Below, piece by piece: positions 5,933-7,014 of a DNA stretch of 7,014 bases. The notes under the pieces are model-generated. The model searched no databases. It was not told the origin of the DNA and saw only the letters and a list, made by a program, of their open reading frames with translations. The position numbers were made by a program, and so were the translations under genes. The DNA is from an uncultured bacterium (GTDB taxonomy: Bacteria > Planctomycetota > Phycisphaerae > Sedimentisphaerales > Anaerobacaceae). The first letter of the stretch is position 1, and every line of letters starts with the position of its first letter. The DNA is taken from NCBI GenBank assembly GCA_913009865.1, contig CAJVYK010000101.1, positions 1-7,014 of the forward strand. The letters are read 5' to 3'.

Positions 5933-6643
5933 TTAGTTCCAGACTTTAATCCCTGGTACTGTCTTGCCGTCGGGCGTTACTACGCGCATCATGAATTCGT
6001 ACTCGCCCCAGTCCTGGTCAACCTTTATCATGACAAGGTGCATCCCTTTCGAAAGTTTTATGGGGTAAACTTCCTGGTCTGTCGCAGCGGCTCGGTAAAC
6101 GTGCTCGCTTCCGATAAGCTTATGGTCAATCCAGAGCTTGTAGCCGTCGTCTGAGCCGACTCGGATTTCCACATCTGCATCCTCTGTGAGTTCCAGCCAG
6201 CAGGCAGAGTACGTAAGGACATCCTCCTGACCGTACTCCAGGCCGAGATGCTCGATTGAGGAGAAGTTAATTTCGGGGTCCGGCGATTTATACTGTGCCC
6301 ATGTTACCTTCGTACCGTCGGGTTTGACAACTTCGGCTCCGTTGGCGGGGACATAGTCGGCTTCGCCTCCAAGATAATCAGTGTCAAAGCCTTTGTTGTC
6401 CGGCCGGTCTCCGGGATTGGGGAAAGGCCCGATCACCAGCCAGTCGGCTATGAATCCTTCCTCGTCTAACCAGTTGCTTACTGTCTCATAAGGGCCGAGT
6501 TTTTTCGCTGCGGGAGCTGCTGGTTTTTCTGCAGCGGCGACAGCCGGGCCTTTGGCTGGTTGTGTAGCGGGGGCGGGGCTTTCGCATCCAACGACCAGGG
6601 CACACACAGCCGCCAGGCATAATATGGTAATACATACGCGCAT
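5933..6643 (-). CDS. lipoprotein with WLVIGPFP motif and PA14-like domain
   Basis: This is a 236-residue secreted lipoprotein. Residues 1-19 are a signal peptide with lipobox V17-V-G-C20. A Pro/Ala-rich linker (about 21-49) likely spans the space near the membrane. WLVIGPFPN at 68-76 is a motif I know mainly from secreted planctomycete and Bacteroidetes proteins. A PA14-like segment follows, with SDDGYKLWIDHKLIG (164-178) and a tail of beta strands (KLSKGMHLVMIKVDQDWG, 196-213; EFMMRVV, 216-222), a pattern common in carbohydrate-binding beta-sandwiches. No catalytic residues are recognised, so binding of a glycan or ligand at the envelope is inference. The start at 6643 is chosen over an upstream in-frame ATG at 6700, because AAAGGAG lies 6 nt before it, the signal peptide begins there, and 6700 is inside the predicted -10. 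It is monocistronic, with its own promoter and terminator. Confidence 0.8.
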   Translation of the reverse strand: MRVCITILCLAAVCALVVGCESPAPATQPAKGPAVAAAEKPAAPAAKKLGPYETVSNWLDEEGFIADWLVIGPFPNPGDRPDNKGFDTDYLGGEADYVPANGAEVVKPDGTKVTWAQYKSPDPEINFSSIEHLGLEYGQEDVLTYSACWLELTEDADVEIRVGSDDGYKLWIDHKLIGSEHVYRAAATDQEVYPIKLSKGMHLVMIKVDQDWGEYEFMMRVVTPDGKTVPGIKVWN

Positions 6644-6650
6644 CTTAGTC

Positions 6651-6655
6651 TCCTT
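6651..6655 (-). promoter_or_regulatory. ribosome binding site that fixes the lipoprotein start
   Basis: On the minus strand AAAGGAGAC precedes the ATG at 6643, with the AAGGA core at 6655-6651 placed 7 nt before it. This strong site decides the 236-residue start over the longer 255-residue reading frame. Confidence 0.8.
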
Positions 6656-6699
6656 TCTGACAATTGAATTAAACAATGCTATTTTCTGTAATCTGCTCA

Positions 6700-6728
6700 C
6701 ATATAGAGGAAGGATTACTTTACGTCAA
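6700..6728 (-). promoter_or_regulatory. promoter of the PA14-like lipoprotein gene
   Basis: On the minus strand TTGACG (-35, 6723-6728, 5 of 6) and TATATG (-10, 6700-6705, 4 of 6) are separated by 17 bp. Transcription would start near 6693, about 50 nt before the ATG. The decamer TTGACGTAAA, which contains the -35, recurs 17 bp further upstream (6736-6745). The DNA beyond is strongly AT-rich to 6780 and could act as an UP element. Confidence 0.5.
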
Positions 6729-6745
6729 GTTGTATTTTACGTCAA
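6719..6745 (-). repeat. direct repeat TTGACGTAAA, two copies 17 bp apart
   Basis: TTTACGTCAA on the plus strand occurs at 6719-6728 and 6736-6745, exact over 10 bp. One copy covers the -35 of the lipoprotein promoter, so a protein bound here would affect its activity. The TGACGTAA half-site pattern suggests an operator, but no regulator can be named. Confidence 0.5.
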
Positions 6746-6831
6746 ATATAATTTGCATTTTTTGCAATTTAAAAAAAATTCACCGCCGAGGCCGCCGAGC
6801 GGGGTTTTCGGTCTTGAGTGTACGGTTGATG

Positions 6832-6888
6832 GTTTAGCCGTCGCCGGTACGGCGGCGGGGTATTTAGCCCCGCAATTTATTTGCGGGG
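6832..6888. repeat. double-hairpin intergenic module, copy B
   Basis: GTTTAGCCG (6832-6840) leads into the stem CCGTCGCCG/CGGCGGCGG (6838-6846, 6850-6858, 9 bp with one G-U), then TATTTAGCCC (6861-6870), then the stem CCCCGCAA/TTGCGGGG (6868-6875, 6881-6888). This is the same order of parts and the same orientation as copy A at 5736-5822. The two copies bracket the PA14-like lipoprotein gene. Confidence 0.45.
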
Positions 6889-6899
6889 TTTCTTTTTCT
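6868..6899 (+). terminator. strong plus-strand intrinsic terminator
   Basis: CCCCGCAA (6868-6875) and TTGCGGGG (6881-6888) form an 8-bp GC-rich stem with a 5-nt loop, followed at once by TTTCTTTTTCT (6889-6899). It is a classical terminator for plus-strand transcription, yet no plus-strand gene lies before it. It may end an unannotated small RNA, stop antisense transcription away from the lipoprotein promoter, or simply be part of the repeat module. Confidence 0.65.
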
Positions 6900-7014
6900 A
6901 AGAGACCTCATATTGAAACACATCTTCCAATGGTACGCCGAAAGACGAGCAAAAGAAAAGGATAAGGCGGCTTTATAATTTGGCTTAATGATTAGATAAG
7001 AAAGAAAGAAAAAA
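6898..7014 (-). pseudogene. degraded C-terminus of an XRE-type HTH regulator (partial)
   Basis: Minus-strand codons ending at the TAG 6900-6898 read FGVPLEDVFQYEVS, closely matching the end of short XRE/Cro-type helix-turn-helix regulators (pattern ...A-R-L-F-G-V-P-x-E-D-V-F-Q-Y-E). The matching upstream part, NYKAALSFSFARL, is in another frame; a single missing T in the run at 6941-6943 would join the two into ...ARLFGVPLEDVFQYE. The usual helix region is also about two residues short. This looks like a decayed gene tail, or a sequencing error in an intact gene entering from beyond the window. A chance match is possible because the segment is short. Confidence 0.4.

Larger units (their letters stand above)
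6644..7014. other. intergenic region upstream of the PA14-like lipoprotein gene
   Basis: No intact gene is supported here. It contains the minus-strand promoter (6700-6728) with a repeated decamer, an AT-rich tract (6729-6780), a tandem CCGCCGAG pair (6783-6790, 6792-6799), a double-hairpin repeat module ending in a plus-strand terminator (6832-6899), and a degraded regulator-like fragment on the minus strand (6898-7014). The last 27 bases are A-rich and featureless. Confidence 0.6.

Noticed and set aside
5933..6700. 255-residue version of the PA14-like lipoprotein
   Set aside because: The extra 19 residues would put the signal peptide inside the protein, and the ATG at 6700 falls within the predicted -10. 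The strong ribosome binding site supports the start at 6643.
6552..6965. 137-codon plus-strand reading frame
   Set aside because: It crosses the lipoprotein signal sequence in antisense, the promoter, two hairpins and a terminator. Composition changes along it and no domain is seen.

Overview
The window looks like chromosomal DNA from a mid-GC bacterium, most likely a planctomycete of the Phycisphaerae type. That placement is inferred from a WLVIGPFP-type lipoprotein, a short 74-residue lipoprotein ahead of cdaA, and hairpin-rich intergenic spacers. No marker gene fixes the taxon. There are six well-supported protein genes in two facing blocks, plus two doubtful gene remnants at the edges.

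Plus-strand block (about 138-2563). A textbook sigma-70-type promoter (TTGACA, 17 bp, TATAAT) drives a leader of about 110 nt that contains a possible 27-codon ORF. It is followed by a small lipoprotein gene, then cdaA (membrane diadenylate cyclase, c-di-AMP synthesis), then a YbbR-domain gene (CdaR-like partner of CdaA). An 11-bp perfect hairpin and a 15-bp palindrome lie between the lipoprotein gene and cdaA. The cdaA-ybbR gap is filled by a REP-like dispersed repeat that runs into the cdaA stop codon. glmM, the usual third member of this cluster in Firmicutes, does not follow. CdaA has DMA where the DAC family normally has DGA.

Minus-strand block (5716 down to 2591). An extended -10 promoter drives der (EngA, the double-GTPase ribosome assembly factor) and cstA (carbon starvation family transporter). 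The der stop codon is part of the cstA ribosome binding site, so the two are probably one transcript. cstA converges on ybbR with only 27 bp between them.

Minus-strand single gene (6728 down to about 5790). A 236-residue lipoprotein with a Pro/Ala linker, a WLVIGPFPN motif and a PA14-like segment has its own promoter and a 15-bp perfect terminator hairpin. Two related double-hairpin modules sharing GTTTAGCCG and TATTTAGCCC bracket this gene.

Edges. Positions 1-120 may hold the 3' end of an unidentified gene. Positions 6898-7014 on the minus strand carry what looks like the degraded C-terminus of an XRE-type helix-turn-helix regulator. I found no rRNA, tRNA, CRISPR array or transposase. The best candidate for something undescribed is the small lipoprotein tied to the c-di-AMP operon, with its control elements.
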